Positions 35,113 through 47,523 of a DNA stretch of 64,000 nucleotides are shown one piece after another. The translations under genes were made by a program, and so were the position numbers. Source of the stretch: Inia geoffrensis (lineage: Eukaryota; Chordata; Mammalia; Artiodactyla; Iniidae); the NCBI GenBank assembly GCA_036417435.1, contig CM070909.1, positions 7,720,597 to 7,784,596 on the forward strand. The letters run 5' to 3'. Every line of letters starts with the position of its first letter. Positions within the stretch are counted from its first letter, which is position 1. Below the pieces are notes generated by a model. The model was not told where the DNA came from. It did not search any database and was given only the letters and a program-made list of their open reading frames with translations.

Positions 35113-36574
35113 TGTGCATTTAGATCCCAGTCTTCCCCCACTGGCAGTCATGACCTTTGGTGAGAAGCAGGGCTGAGAGCAGGAAGGAAGCCAAGACTGG
35201 CTTGATCTCTCACCTTGCAGGCTGGGTCGATGACCGAGGGCATCCAAGGAGTGCGGGTCTGTGTGATTTCTAGCATGGCTGTGCAAACAGTCCCCCTGCA
35301 TATCTCTCTGTCTGTTCTTGAGTGCCCACACACATAGTTGTATGATTCTGTGTGTGAGAATGGTGGGGGGGGTGGAGAGGGCTACACATATATGTCTGAC
35401 CACTTGTTTTCAAATCACATGTGTATTTCTGTTTATGATCTTCTCTGTTGATGTTTTTTGCTTGCCTCTTCTGTAAATCTTGGAAAATGCCACACTAGCA
35501 AATAAAAGCTATTGGGATCCATAACTTTCCTGTCCCAATGGGAGACATGGAAGTCCACAAGGGGTCTCCGAATACATGTTCCAGGGAGAGCCTCCCCAAA
35601 GGGATGTGAGTAAAGGAGGGATGGCGTTAAACGAACGCAGCCATCCACTTCACAGGGAGAGAAAGAGAGGACCAGCAAAAGGAGGTGTACAGCTGAGGTC
35701 GCGTGGGATGTTGGAAGCAAACATCTGCTGCGCTGTTTGTTACCAGAACTGGATGGGGGCCTGGAATGCAGTTTTCCTGGGAGCTGCCTCTATGCCTGCA
35801 GGACGCTGTTGTCCTTTATAATCTCTCCCCGTAGCTCTCTTCCTTCACGCGGGAAGTTCTTATTTTGCCATAAGAACTCAACAGTCAAGAACATTAAAGA
35901 CCTGCTGAAGTTTCTGCAAGGCTATTTGGGGACTATTTATCTATCCATCAGGTACTCTAGTTAATTACCTCAAGGCCAGGCAGGGCTGCACCCTGTGGGC
36001 AGAATACTCAGAGAAAATTCCCTCCCAGTTATGCAGGATATGAACGCCTCCCACACACTTTTCCACAGCAGGTTGAGTGCCTTCGCAGGTGGGGGCTTAT
36101 TTTAAGGCAATCTTTTTTTTCTTTTTTTCTTTACCGCATAAGAGTAAGGTCTGTTCGTTTGCTTAGCAGCCAGGATAAGGGAAAGAGGAGTCATCCTGGA
36201 GTTCAGAGCTGACATTTGTCCTCTGTGGCTGCCTCTGATTAAGCAGCACAAGAGGAAACGCTGTCCTGCATCACCTCTGAATGAAATAAGGTTTTGGCAG
36301 AGACAGCCCAGTATTAAGCAGCATGGTGGAGAGGGTTTGGGGAAAAATTCTTAGTGAGCTGAAAGTGTCCATTCTTATTTTAACCTGCATTTTACTGTAA
36401 CGACTCTACCTCATTCACGGCTGCTGGGCAGGATGTTATATATTGGTGTAGAGAGGTTGTGTGAAATTATAAAACACAAACTTATTTGTATTTGTCAGAA
36501 CACAGCCGGATTCCTAATTAACATGGCAGAAGTTCACGTCTATGAACGTTTGAAGATAATGGGAATCAGGAGTG
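35113..36574. other. Intergenic, no gene recognised
   Basis: Begins as possible old 3' UTR or flank of the dead elongase, then unique AT-moderate sequence to the SINE at 36589. Confidence 0.5.
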
Positions 36575-36588
36575 CTGGTTAGATTTTT

Positions 36589-36795
36589 TTTTTTTTTTTT
36601 TTTTGCAGTACGTGGGCTTCTCACTGTTGTGGCCTCTCCCGTTGTGGAGCACAGGCTCCGGATGCGCAGGCTCAGCGGCCATGGCCCACAGGCTTAGCCT
36701 CTCCGCGGCATGTGGGATCTTCCCGGACCGGGTCACGAACCCGTGTCCCCTGCATCGGCAGGCGGACTCTCAACCACTACGCCACCAGGGAAGCC
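36589..36795 (-). mobile_element. Young CHR-type SINE with 14-bp target duplication
   Basis: Poly-T head, then TACGTGGGCTTCTCACTGTT. CTGGTTAGATTTTT lies on both sides (36575-36588 and 36796-36809). Confidence 0.93.
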
Positions 36796-36809
36796 CTGGT
36801 TAGATTTTT

Positions 36810-38399
36810 AAATCTATAACAGGGCTGTGCTATTGCCCAGAGAGTGTCCATTTGCCAAGACACAGCGGCCCAGATTGCCCAGGGGAAGGTCGCAGAGACA
36901 GAAGGGGGGTGTACCTCCCACAAGGGGGCCGGAGCTACTGGTCTGGGTCCCCTGCTATCACCTCTTAAATCAGAGCGCACCTAATTAAAGGAATGAAACC
37001 ACCCCACATGGAGCAGCTTCCTGGTCCTCTCCCAGCTCAGAATTCAGTGAAGACCCCCTGCCTGTCCCCATATGCATCCTGCTGTCCACTCAGGTGTCCG
37101 TGCGTCACCAAGGCTGCTGCGTCTGAGCAAGCTTCCGGAGCCAGGAATCAGAGGAAAAGGCCAATCTCCTTTCTGTCACCCTGCTTTCTCTCCCTCTTTC
37201 TCTAGCTCTGTGTATAAATGGCGGTGGTGGTGGGGGATCCCTCGAAGAGAGAAAGCAGCCTCTGCCTTTGGTCTTTTGCCCCTGAGGAGACTTAGGGCAA
37301 AATGTCTGTTACAAAGGAGAACTTTAATTAGGGTTTGTGATCAGGAGCTAAGACCTTATGGATGTGTGGTGGAAAGAGGAGGGAATAAACTACCAAAGAA
37401 ATGAAAGATCCTGGCTTCTAGGCTCTGCACTGCAGTGGGGGGAGGGCGGGGGAGGACTCGTGAATAAAATTGGAGGAGATTCATTTAAGTGGACCACACA
37501 GACCTATGATCAAGGGGACCATGCTGGACAGAGACAGCCCGGCTCCTCAGAAGCCACTGCTGAGGCCACAGCCTGCCTTTGCCTTCTTGCTGCCTGGGGA
37601 AGGGATGCAGCCCCACATCATCCATTAGTGCCTTTTTCATGTCTAGGATTCAGTATAGGAGTTGCTTTCAGCTAAAAATATACTCTGATAGAGATGGAAT
37701 AATAACCTATGTTCACTAAGAACCCTCCTTTTACAACCATTTAATAATTTAGCGTTGCAATGTTAAACAAAAACGTAGACGCATCCCAGCTTTGCAAAGA
37801 ATTTCATCTAAAATGTAAACGCAAAAATGTTAACCATCAGATGGTGATATTATGGTTGTTTTCAATTTCTTTGTATTCCCTGGTGCCTGCCATGCCTGTT
37901 CTTTTTTGAATCATAAACGTTTACTCCTGCAGTGTGATGAATTCAGGATACCTCAGCTGTTCTTTTTTCCTGAGAATTATGGAAGCATCGATTGGATCCA
38001 CTCATCAGGCCTAATGCTGGGGTGGATGCAACCTTGACCCCACTGGTGACCTCTCAGTGCTTCCATACACACCTCAGGGGCTCGCTGATGCACTGGGCTC
38101 TGGGCGAGGGGTCAGACGCAACCTGACTGCATTTGCACCTGGTCAGGACCAGGTAATTGCTTAAAAAGCCAACCGATACCCACTCCCACGGCTCCAGGGA
38201 ATGTTTGGAAGAAATCCAGCTGGTCTCAGTGTGGGAGGGGAAGAAAACTGAACAAAACTGATACATGATGTCAGATGTGAAGATGGCTGAATCCAACCTT
38301 CCTGCTGGCTCCATTCCTGGGTTTGAAGTCAGCTCCCAGGACATGACAAGTGTGGACTCTAAACAGAAACAAAAACACCTTCTTAAGTGTTAATGAGGA
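36810..38399. other. Intergenic, no gene recognised
   Basis: Unique sequence between two SINEs. No coding or repeat signal recognised. Confidence 0.5.
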
Positions 38400-38650
38400 C
38401 TTCCCTGGTGGCCCAGTGGGTGAGACTCCGAGCTCCCAATGCAGGGGCCCTGGGTTCAATCCCTGGTCAGGCAACTAGACCCCGCATGCGTGCGGCAGCT
38501 AAGAGTCCTCATGTGGCAACTAAACTAAACTAAACTAAATAAATAAATAAAAAGTAAAAAGATCCCGCATGCTGCAAGGAAGATCCCGCATGCTGCAACT
38601 AAGACCCGGCACAGCCTAAATAAATAAATCTTTAAAAAAACCCAAATAAA
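38400..38650 (+). mobile_element. Related tRNA-derived SINE, diverged subtype
   Basis: Starts GGACTTCCCTGGTGGCCCAG but carries a B-box-like GGGTTCAATCCCTGGTCAGG and a different, shorter body with internal AAAC/AAAT expansion. An older relative of the other SINEs here. Confidence 0.8.
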
Positions 38651-38888
38651 CAAACAAAAAGAACACACAAAAAAAGTGTTAACGAAAATGCTATACATCT
38701 AAGAGCTAACTTTTGCCCAGGACCACCGACTCCTTTTGGATTCCTAGGAAAGGTTTCTTGGAGTGAGACTTTACAGAGGAGAAGGTCACATCTGTAACAG
38801 CTGCGGGTCGGTGGCTGTGAATGGTAATGATCCCCAACCTACAGCCCTGTCGAGTTTCAAATGACCTTAGGGTTGAAAAACTGTTCTT

Positions 38889-39279
38889 CTCTTTCTACCT
38901 CTGCAAGTCTATTTCTGTTTTGTAGGTAAGTTCATTTGTAGCCTTTTTATAGAGTCCACATATAAGCAATAGCATATGATATTTGTCTTTGTCTGACTTA
39001 CTTCACTCAGCATGACAATCGAGGAATAAATTGGGAGATTGGACTGACACGTACACACTATTATATATAAAATAGATAACTAATAAGGGCCTACCGTACA
39101 GCACAGGGAACTCTACTCAATACTCTGTCATGACCTATATCGGAAAAGAATCTAAAAAAGAGGGGATCTATGTATATGTATCACTGATTCACTTTGCTGT
39201 ACAGCAGAAACGAACACAACATGGTAAATCAGCTAGACTCCAGTAAAAATTAAAGAAAAAAATAAAATTCAAAAGAATT
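38889..39279. mobile_element. Short L1 with 5' inversion and 13-bp target duplication
   Basis: Left part (38889 to about 39018) is L1 sequence on the minus strand (AGTCCACATATAAGCAATAG). Right part (about 39020-39279) is the L1 3' UTR on the + strand with a poly-A tail. AAAAACTGTTCTT flanks the whole (38876-38888 and 39280-39292). Confidence 0.88.
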
Positions 39280-40088
39280 AAAAACTGTTCTTTGAGAAGT
39301 GAAGAAAATGCCTTTCGTAGCTGAAAAGAGATTTGCCCTGAATCACCATAGTGAAGGACGTGGGCTGGGATTCAGCCTCCTGACTCCCTGGCCCCGGGCT
39401 CTGGGTCCTCTAGCACGCGGTCAGGGTGAAAGGCATTTGTTCCCATAAATGAAGTCGTTCAGGTATCCAGGTCCTGAAGCCGAGCTCGGAGCCCGTCCTA
39501 CTGGGGAAGGTGGTATCGGGTGTCTGTGTTCCACTCCCCAGCCCCAGCCTGCATCCTCTTCGTCGTCCCTCTGTCAGACACAGTACTTCCCTGGTGATCA
39601 AGTTCACCCTTTAGCTCACTGGTTGCCGAACCTCAAATGGGAGGAGGATAAAAAGAGAGGAAGAAGGAAGAGACACAGAGGAAAAAATGTTAAAAATAGC
39701 TTGCTTAGGAAAGGGAGAAGGAAAATGGCACCTGTCACTCTTCAGATTCTCTGGGAACAAGAAAGGGAAACAGGTGTGGGTCTCAAAGCTCCAGCGTCCG
39801 CTCTGAGGACAACGTTCCCCGAGACGGCCTCGCCGGCCCCGCAATTAACACAGGGTCGAGTCCCGGTAGGTAATGGGCTGTCACGTAGATGTCCTGGCAC
39901 CTCCACTGCTCTGAGATCCGCTTTCCCCCACTGGCCACAGGGCACAGATGGCATTCCTGAATACCTCTTCCACTGCCCACCATTCACGCCTGGGCCTTTC
40001 CGGCCGTACCTTAGTTAGCACTGATTCTTAGCTCCGCTGGAGAAATGCTGCTCCCTTAAAACAATTCGCCATTACACTTCTGTTTTAC

Positions 40089-40299
40089 TTTTTTTTTTTT
40101 TTTTTTTTCTGTACGCGGGCCTCTCACTGCTGTGGCCTCTCCTGTTGCGGAGCACAGGCTCCGGATGCGCAGGCTCAGTGGCAATGGCTCACGGGCCCAG
40201 CCGCTCCGCGGCATGTGGGATCCTCCCGGACCGGGGCACGAACCCGCGTCCCCTGCATCGGCATGCGGACTCTCAACCACTGCGCCACCAGGGAAGCCC
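40089..40299 (-). mobile_element. Young CHR-type SINE with 9-bp target duplication
   Basis: Poly-T head, then TACGCGGGCCTCTCACTGCT. CTGTTTTAC flanks it (40080-40088 and 40300-40308). Confidence 0.93.
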
Positions 40300-40329
40300 C
40301 TGTTTTACATTTCTAAGAAAACTTTAATT

Positions 40330-40625
40330 TTTTAAAATTGGAGTATAGTTGATTTACAATGTTGTGTTAGTTTCAGGTGTACAGCAAAGTGATTGTTATT
40401 TATATATATATTAATAACCGGAATAATATATAAATACATATATATAATATATAAATACATATATGTTCTTTTCCATTATAGGTTATTATCAATACAAGAT
40501 ATTGAATAGAGTTCCTTGTGCTCTACAGTAGGTCCTTGTTGTTCATCTATATTATATACAGTAGTTTGTACCCATTAATCCCAAACTCCTAATTTATCCC
40601 TCCCCCTACCTTTCCCCACCATCAC
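40330..40625 (-). mobile_element. L1 3' end, minus strand
   Basis: TTGGAGTATAGTTGATTTAC start, AT-rich interior (40400-40470), and TTTGTACCCATTAATCCCAA near the end. ACTTTAATT is found at both borders (40321 and 40626). Confidence 0.85.
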
Positions 40626-41473
40626 ACTTTAATTAAACACTGAATGTGTATGAGTAGCGCTCAACCTACACCTGACAGCTGACGTCTTCCAGGGGCCTTT
40701 GCAGGGATGAAGTGCGGCATAATACAGAGGAAACACTTGGTTACAAAAGCTATGTGTGTTTTATATTAGCGTCTGTGAGCCTGGTGACTTCTAGAAATGT
40801 GAGCTCGCTGTAAGGAGTTTCCAGCAGTCGCGGTGGCGGCTTTTTAATGACTCCAGTTGGCCTGGCTGGACTAGTTCCCCAGGACTCCCTTCCCAGTCTG
40901 TTTTGGGTCCGAGTGGGCACAGGAGACATTTTGCAGGAGATCTGAGGGGACAGCTGTGTCATTTTCATTCTTGAAGGCTGGGCGTGCACCTTTGTAGCTC
41001 ACATGCTGTCACTCATCTGCCGACCCATGGGCGGCAGGTGGGCCATCCCTGGGGTCCTCACCCTCTCTGGTCCCTGGGCCACACGTGGGTTTGGTGCCAC
41101 CACAGAGGGCTTCTCCTGCAGGACGAGCCCGTCACTGGGCGGGAGTGGGGTGGGGGGACGAGGCGGTGAGAACTGACAGGGGCTTCATCCTTCTACCCTG
41201 GGGATGCAGCTCATCCACGACCCCTGCCACCTCGCTTGCCAGCCTCCGCCCCGGGGAGGGTCACAGCCCCGCAGAGACGGTCACCAGCCCCCGCAGCTGC
41301 ACAGGGTCAGCCCCTGTGATGGATTCTTCATCACGCAGGCCTCTGGTCAAACCGTGCTTGATGCCATCTCCTTGCAGGTACACCAGCTCCGCAAACTCAT
41401 AGAAAACCCTGATCAGAAAATGGAGAGAAGTCCCCTGGGGCATATGTCCAGGTGTGTGAGAGCTGGAGCAAGC

Positions 41474-41614
41474 AGGGGAGGGGGACCAGGGGAGGGGGAC
41501 CAGGGGAGGGGCACCAGGGGAGGGGGACCAGGGGAAGGGACTCCAGGGGAGGGGCACCAGGGGAGGGGCACCAGGGGAGGGGCACCAGGGGAGGAGCTCC
41601 AGGGGAGGGGGACC
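41474..41614 (+). repeat. G-rich 14-bp minisatellite, ten copies
   Basis: Ten head-to-tail copies of AGGGGAGGGGGACC and close variants (GCACC, GCTCC; one 15-bp copy, AGGGGAAGGGACTCC). Each unit has two G runs of four or five, so the + strand could form G-quadruplexes. The open frames across it (Gly-Glu-Gly and Pro-rich) are repeat artefacts. Confidence 0.95.
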
Positions 41615-42049
41615 AGAGTTCCTGTGCAGTGAGCGCTCAGAGCAGCCTGGCCCTAGAATGGGGAGTGTCACCACTGCCCAGGTGTGCTGTCCCTACCTGG
41701 CCAACCCTGGGGCCCATTCTGAAGACCCACATCCCGGTCACCTTCCCTCCTTGGGGCAGCTCGTTGTTTTAAGATCATCAACTAAGGAATCTCAGAACGG
41801 AGATCTGGACTTCTTGGTCTGTTAGGTGAAATCTCAGCTGAAATGTAAGGAAAGATTAGGAAGTCTATACGTGCTCAGTGAGGGCTGGTCTTTCTTTTCT
41901 CTTTCTCCTCCTCTGCTCCTTCCCAGTGCCTAATAAAACAACGGGAGGACAGGATAGTTAGAGATTATGTGAGTGTGCTGTCTCCAGCCTCACTGAGTTT
42001 GGGGATCTGAGAGAGGAGAGAGCTCAGTGAAGTTCAAGGAGATGACACA

Positions 42050-42560
42050 TCTTGTAGGTGAATGTGCTAACCGACAATGGCCAGACCGTATGCAGAAGTA
42101 GAACTCGGACCCACAGTCTGCAGAACCAGCCCAGGAAACCAGCCTGCCATCCGCAAGCAGACTTGGAGGAAGTCAAGACCACCAGCTCTAGCAACTGGTC
42201 CAGGAAGACAAACATAACCCCTATAACAATCGCTCCCGAACACTGGACATGATGAAAAACTGGCAGCTTCCCTAACCTTTGTCCCTGCTTCCAACTTAGG
42301 ACCAATCAGAGAGAGCTAAGTACCAATCACCTAGGATGTCCCACTTCTATTAGAGTGTTCTCCAGGCCAACAGTTTCCAACCAGGGCACACCTGAAGCCT
42401 TCTCTTTTTCCACTGTCAAGCTATCCCATCTGCCTGCCTTTGAATCTCTGCCAAAACACAAGTGATGGTGGCTGCCTCCTGCTCTAGCCGTGGCTCTGAA
42501 TACATACCCTTTGCTTGTTCCCATTTGGCTGGTCTTTGTTTATTTTCACATCGAGAAGTC
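42050..42560. mobile_element. Possible old LTR fragment
   Basis: GGACCAATCAGAGAGAGC and the region ending TTCCCATTTGGCTGGTCTTT resemble LTR promoter-type sequence. Tentative. Confidence 0.25.
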
Positions 42561-42689
42561 TTTGGGGCCTGCACAGGTCGTAGCCTTAAGGTCAGAGGGT
42601 GCTATGGTCTGCGTATGCTGAAGAGGACCTGAGACATCTCCCCAAGTTTCCTGTGGCTTTGCACTAGCCCGGAAGGTAGGGTTGGCAGA

Positions 42690-42893
42690 TAAAAGGCAGG
42701 ATTCCCGGATACACTTGAATTAAAAAAAAAAAAAAAATAGAGAAAAAAAGCAATGAAAATTTTTAGCGTAAATATGTCCTAAGCAGTATTTGGGGCATAC
42801 TTATGCTAAAAAAGTATTCTTTGTTTATCTGAAGTTCAAATATAACTGGGTGTCCTATATTTTTATCTGCTAAATCTGGTCACCCTACAGGAC
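42690..42893. mobile_element. Palindromic MITE-like element
   Basis: The left part (TAGGGTTGGCAGATAAAAGG) is inversely repeated by the right part (ATCTGCTAAATCTGGTCACC then CTA). The two arms, including GTATTCTTTGTTTATCTGAA, can pair over most of the element; an A run lies at 42721. No coding capacity. Confidence 0.65.
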
Positions 42894-43771
42894 AGCAATG
42901 AAAAGTTCTCATGCCTCACTCCCACAGGTTGAAAAAAACGTTAAGAAAGAGAAGGAGAGAGAGCCCTGGTGGGGCTTTAAGAAGTTTCAGAGCTAATAGG
43001 AAGGGGAACATATTGGAGGCAACATGGGAAACCCTCCCAGGATTGAACGAGGATTCAGCGGCATCTCATGGGATTTCCAGGCTGGAGGAGGGATGGCAAG
43101 AACTAGAAGAGAAATGATTATTCTGTTGCAGGAGTGTGGGATCAAGACATATTTAGGCCTAGAAGTGTATGTCTGCTTCTCACCAACACTGCAGCTGCAC
43201 TTCTGTAAGCACAGCTTCCCTGACGCCCACCTCAAACTTCCCGTCAGTCCCAGGAAGAAGGAAAGGGTTTGGGGGAACTTAGCCTGAATATGACTGTTAT
43301 CAACCTGAAATGACATTTTAGGATTCCTAGGGGAGTGTGCTGACATTGCCAAATTTAACTGGTTTACCCGGCAAGGACGAGATTAATTTTCTGCAGTTAG
43401 TATGGAGCCTCAATATTAAAAAGCAAATCCAGTGATCAGAAAGTTTCAAGGAATTAACATTTTGCGCATATGAGTTCACTGTGAGGCTTTCAAAAATTAA
43501 TAGTTACCACATATATGGGCTTCGGGTCTTTTTCAGCACCGATTGGAGATATAGGACACCTTTTGAAAAATAAAATCTCCCCAGCCCATCCCCGGACCCT
43601 CACTCTCCCATCTGGCAATTTGCCTGGGGAGCCATTTTCTTCAGAGAGAAATGTTGAATCTCACTCTATCTGGTCTGTATTAGGAAAACGGTAGCTTTAT
43701 TTTTCATCTTCTAAATATTCAATAACATTATTTGATTGAATATACTTTTCAACCTTCATATTCATCCCCCG
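42894..43771. other. Intergenic, no gene recognised
   Basis: Unique sequence. Small overlapping frames at 42993-43352 have no motif. Confidence 0.5.
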
Positions 43772-43784
43772 TTCCTTTAATACA

Positions 43785-43986
43785 GTTTTTTCACGGTACG
43801 CGGGCCTCTCACTGTTGTGGCCTCTCCCGTTGCGGATCACAGGCTCCGGACGCGCAGGCTCAGCGGCCATGGCTCAGGGGCCCAGCCGCTCCGCGGCATG
43901 TGGGATCTTCCCGGACTGGGGCATGAACCCACGTCCCTTGCATCAGCAGGCAGACTCTCAACCACTGCGCCACCAGGGAAGCCCGC
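43785..43986 (-). mobile_element. CHR-type SINE with very short tail
   Basis: A full SINE body on the minus strand whose poly-A tail is only about six bases (TTTTTT at the left). TTCCTTTAAT is found at 43772 and 43995, a probable target duplication with a few changes around it. Confidence 0.9.
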
Positions 43987-44194
43987 TCTCCCGATTCCTT
44001 TAATGTTGACAGAACCTGCCTGGACTCCTCATGCTTGGACTCGCTGACTTCAAGGTTTGTTTTCCTGATTCTTCCTGCACAGCAAATTGATGATGATGAT
44101 GAAGGTGATGATGGCCATGGTGACAACAGAGCCGCCCCTGACGGAGGGGCTGCTGGATCCCACTTACTTCCTGGGTGGCTGATCTGGGTAACAG

Positions 44195-44335
44195 CACTGG
44201 ATGCTAAATATTACCATTTCCATTTATAAACGAGAGAAGGGAGGCTCAGAGAGGTGCAGAGACTTGCTCGGGGTGACACAGAGACTTGTTCAGGTAGTGG
44301 AACGGGATTTAAACTCGGAATTTTCTAAAACCCTA
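44195..44335 (-). repeat. MIR, interrupted by L1
   Basis: GAAGGGAGGCTCAGAGAGGT and GGGGTGACACAGAGACTTG are reverse MIR. It seems to continue at about 44938-44985 after the L1. Confidence 0.65.
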
Positions 44336-44936
44336 ATCCAATAAGATACATGCACCCCTATGTTCATAGCAGCACTATTTCACAATAGCCAAGACGTGGA
44401 AGCAACCTAAAGGCCCATCAACACATGAATGGACAAAGAAGATGTGGTACATGTACCCAATGGATTACTACTCATCCATAAAAAAGAAAGAAATGACGCC
44501 ATTTGCAGCAACATGGATGCAACTAGACATTATCCTACTAAAGGAAGTAAGTCAGAAAGAGAAAGACAAATACCATATGATATCACTTATATGTGGAATC
44601 TAAAATATGACACAAATAAACCTAGCTATGAAACAGAAACGGACTCACGGACATAGAGAACGGACTGGTGGTTGCCATGGGGGAGGGATGGAATGGGAGG
44701 CTGGGGTTAGCAGATGTAAGCTTTTATGTACAGGATGGATAAACAACAAGGTCCAACTGTATAGCCCAGGGAACTATATTTGGTGTGCTATGATTAACCA
44801 TAATGGAAAGGAATATTTTTAAAAAGAATGTGTATATATATATGTATGACTGAGTCACTTTGCTGTACAGCAGAAATTAACACAACATTGTAACTCAACT
44901 GTACTTCCATAAAAAAATTTAAAAATAAATCAATCA
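44336..44936 (+). mobile_element. L1 3' end inserted in a MIR
   Basis: Contains CAGCACTATTTCACAATAGC, GATGTGGTACATGTACCCAA and the 3' UTR to a short A-rich tail. The interrupted MIR appears to continue on both sides (GGGATTTAAACTC before; CCAGGTTTGTCTAATTCCAA after). Confidence 0.85.
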
Positions 44937-45164
44937 ATCCAGGTTTGTCTAATTCCAAGGCTTGTGTTTTTCCCACACTGCCTCACTGCCCGGCCACCAC
45001 ATTTCCCTAATTCACGGGAAATTCCTGCATCCTTTGGTTGGCTCTAATTATAGTCTTTCTAAAAAGAAATGTGCTGGGCTTTATTCCTGGCATTGACTGC
45101 ACCTCACCGGGAATGCCAGGCATCTTTAACATTTCATTTATTAATAAACACTTACGTAATCCTG

Positions 45165-45385
45165 CTGCTGTGTGCCAGACACTGGTCTGGGCAGCTTACA
45201 CGTATTAACTCAATCTTTATAACAATAAATGGTTATGGAAATAAATACTAATTAAGCACTATTATTATTGCTCTCATCTTGTAGATAATGAAACTAAGGC
45301 ACAGAGAAGTTAAGTGACTGGCCCAAGGTCACACAGCCAGTAAATTTTGCAGAACCAGGATTCACATCTATTGCCATGCAGTGTG
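45165..45385 (-). repeat. MIR, near full length
   Basis: CTGTGTGCCAGACACTGGTC, GAAACTAAGGCACAGAGAAG and CAAGGTCACACAGCCAGTAA are close to the reverse MIR consensus. Confidence 0.8.
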
Positions 45386-45541
45386 ACCCCCTTTCCTTCA
45401 GAGATTTGGACTTCTCATCCTAAGTTGTCCCCTGACGATCTCCTAGGAGTGCTCAGATAGTTAGGGGAGGTCAGGGGCTTGGAGCGTCTCCAAAGAAAGG
45501 TCCTGGAAAAGCGCAAATCTTTAACAAATATGTATCCTAAG

Positions 45542-45921
45542 ACAAATATCATATGATAACACTTATATGTGGATTCTAATAAAACATGATACAAATGAAC
45601 TTATTTACAAAACAGAAACCAGCTCACAGATCTCGAAATCAAACTTGTTGTTACCAAAGGGGAAATGTGAAACGTGGGGGGAGTGATAAATTAGGAGATT
45701 GGGATTAACAGATACACATTACTGTATATAAAATAGATAACCAACAAGGACCTACTGGATAACACAGGGAACTCTACTCAATAATCTGTAATAACCTATA
45801 TGGGAAACAAATCTGAAAAAGAAGATATATATATTTATAAATCTGATTCACTTTGCTGTACACCTGAAACTAACACAACATTGTAAGTCAACTATATTCC
45901 TGTAAAAATTAAAAAATATAT
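45542..45921 (+). mobile_element. L1 3' end with 14-bp target duplication
   Basis: Starts in the ATCATATGATAACACTTATA region and runs to the AT-rich tail. ATATGTATCCTAAG flanks it (45528-45541 and 45922-45935). Confidence 0.9.
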
Positions 45922-46554
45922 ATATGTATCCTAAGTGAAAACTGGCATGGCCCAGCTGTAGTTCCTGGCAACTCTCTGTTTCCAAAAAGAGGCTCTTTTT
46001 TATTTCTAGTGTTTGGTAAGTGCTCACGGCCTCCGAGAAGGCTCCTTCTTTTGAGATCGAAAATCAAATTTCTAAGTCTGGTCTTCACTTTCCTCTCAAT
46101 AGCTTCCTCTCCCCCTTACTCCCTGTTATCTCAGCCAAGCTGCACAGGCTGGACCAGTGCAGGGGAGGGAGGAACTGACAGGGAGCGTCTCTGAGGAAGC
46201 CGTCAGCTGACCCCACCTGGGAAGCCACACCACACCAGGCCTCTTGGAGTCACTTGGTTTTGACAAGACGCTGAACCTCCTACCTTTCAGAAATTCTTGT
46301 GTGCTGACAGGCGATGTCCTGCAAACTCTTTGGGGTTATTGGTCATTCACATCTTTGTTACTGGCTTTTCCCCGTCAGGTCTCATCAGGGACTTGACATG
46401 ACCAAGGGCAGGATGGGAGACAGGTATAGAAAGTTAGAAAGAGAAACACAGTGAAAAACTCTCTGCTCTATACTGGCTCAGGGAAGATGCCTTAATAGTG
46501 CATAATGATAACCAGCAGATGCCAGGCCTCTACCATTCACTTCTCAATAAACCT

Positions 46555-46720
46555 TTGACAATTAGCTTAACTGCGTTAACTCTCAGCTTCCATGTCTATA
46601 AATCAGGATTAATAATAGCAACCTCTCAGGGTTGTTACTAAGGATTAAACACCATAGTGTTGTAAAAGGCATAGTTCAAGGCCCATAACAAGAACTCAAG
46701 AAATGTTAGCTCTTATGATT
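46555..46720 (+). repeat. MIR
   Basis: CTCAGCTTCCATGTCTATAA, CTCTCAGGGTTGTTACTAAG and AAGAAATGTTAGCTC fit the forward MIR. A reverse MIR-like piece lies at about 47015-47165. Confidence 0.6.
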
Positions 46721-46758
46721 ATATAATAGACACCAGCTTGAATGCAATTTGCTATTTT

Positions 46759-46972
46759 TTTAATTTGTTGAAGTATAGTTGATTTACAATGTGTTAATTT
46801 CTGCTGTACAGCAAAGTGATTCAGTTATACATATACATATACATATATATATATATATATATATATTCTTTTTCATATTCTTTTCCATTATGGTTTATCC
46901 CAGGATATTGAATATAGTTCCCTGTACTATACAGGAAGACCTTGTCATTTATCCATTCTATATGTAATAGGA
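46759..46972 (-). mobile_element. L1 3' end, minus strand, with 13-bp target duplication
   Basis: GAAGTATAGTTGATTTACAA start and GATATTGAATATAGTTCCCT end. AATTTGCTATTTT flanks it (46746-46758 and 46973-46985). Confidence 0.9.
46828..46866. repeat. AT/ATAC dinucleotide-type microsatellite inside an L1 end
   Basis: An ATACAT run grading into (AT)n within a minus-strand L1 3' end, a position where this L1 commonly carries such an expansion. Confidence 0.8.
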
Positions 46973-47523
46973 AATTTGCTATTTTATGTGAACCCCATTA
47001 AAACCTATGAATTCCATGTTGTATTTCTCACTTTACAGATTAAAATTTTTTAAAAAAAGATTTAGAGAGACTAAAGTACTTTCCTGGGCCATGTAGCTAA
47101 TAATCAGAGGTGCAGAGGGGGACTCAAAGTCATGGTTTTATGCTTTCCAATGTCATGCTTATTACATTGCCTAGAGACAGTGTTAGCAATAATCTCTGTT
47201 TTGCCACCAAAACACAGGTATGCACACTGCAACTTGTTCCTGAGCTTGAAGAAAGCAGTCTTTACAACTTGGTCATTTGTTTTCAAAATCACCCAGTATA
47301 GTAGAATGACATTAGGGAGCTGAGGGTAGCCAGGCAGTTCAAGAAATGAATCGGCATGGGGCGTTTGCCAGCCTTTACTCTGTTTGCAGAGACGAAGGCT
47401 TGAAGCTGAGGTGAAGAATCCAGTGAGTAGTGGCTGAGCACCGTCTGAAAGTGTGGAAGTCCTTACTACAATCCTCAATATCATATCCTACCAGTGGCAT
47501 CAGCATGCTAAAAATAAGAAAGC

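Larger units (their letters stand above)
39293..41473. other. Intergenic with SINE and L1 ends
   Basis: Unique sequence apart from the SINE at 40089 and the L1 at 40330. No gene seen. Confidence 0.5.

Noticed and set aside
41204..41674. Gly-Glu-Gly and Pro-rich frames near 41.4 kb
   Set aside because: Product of the 14-bp minisatellite.
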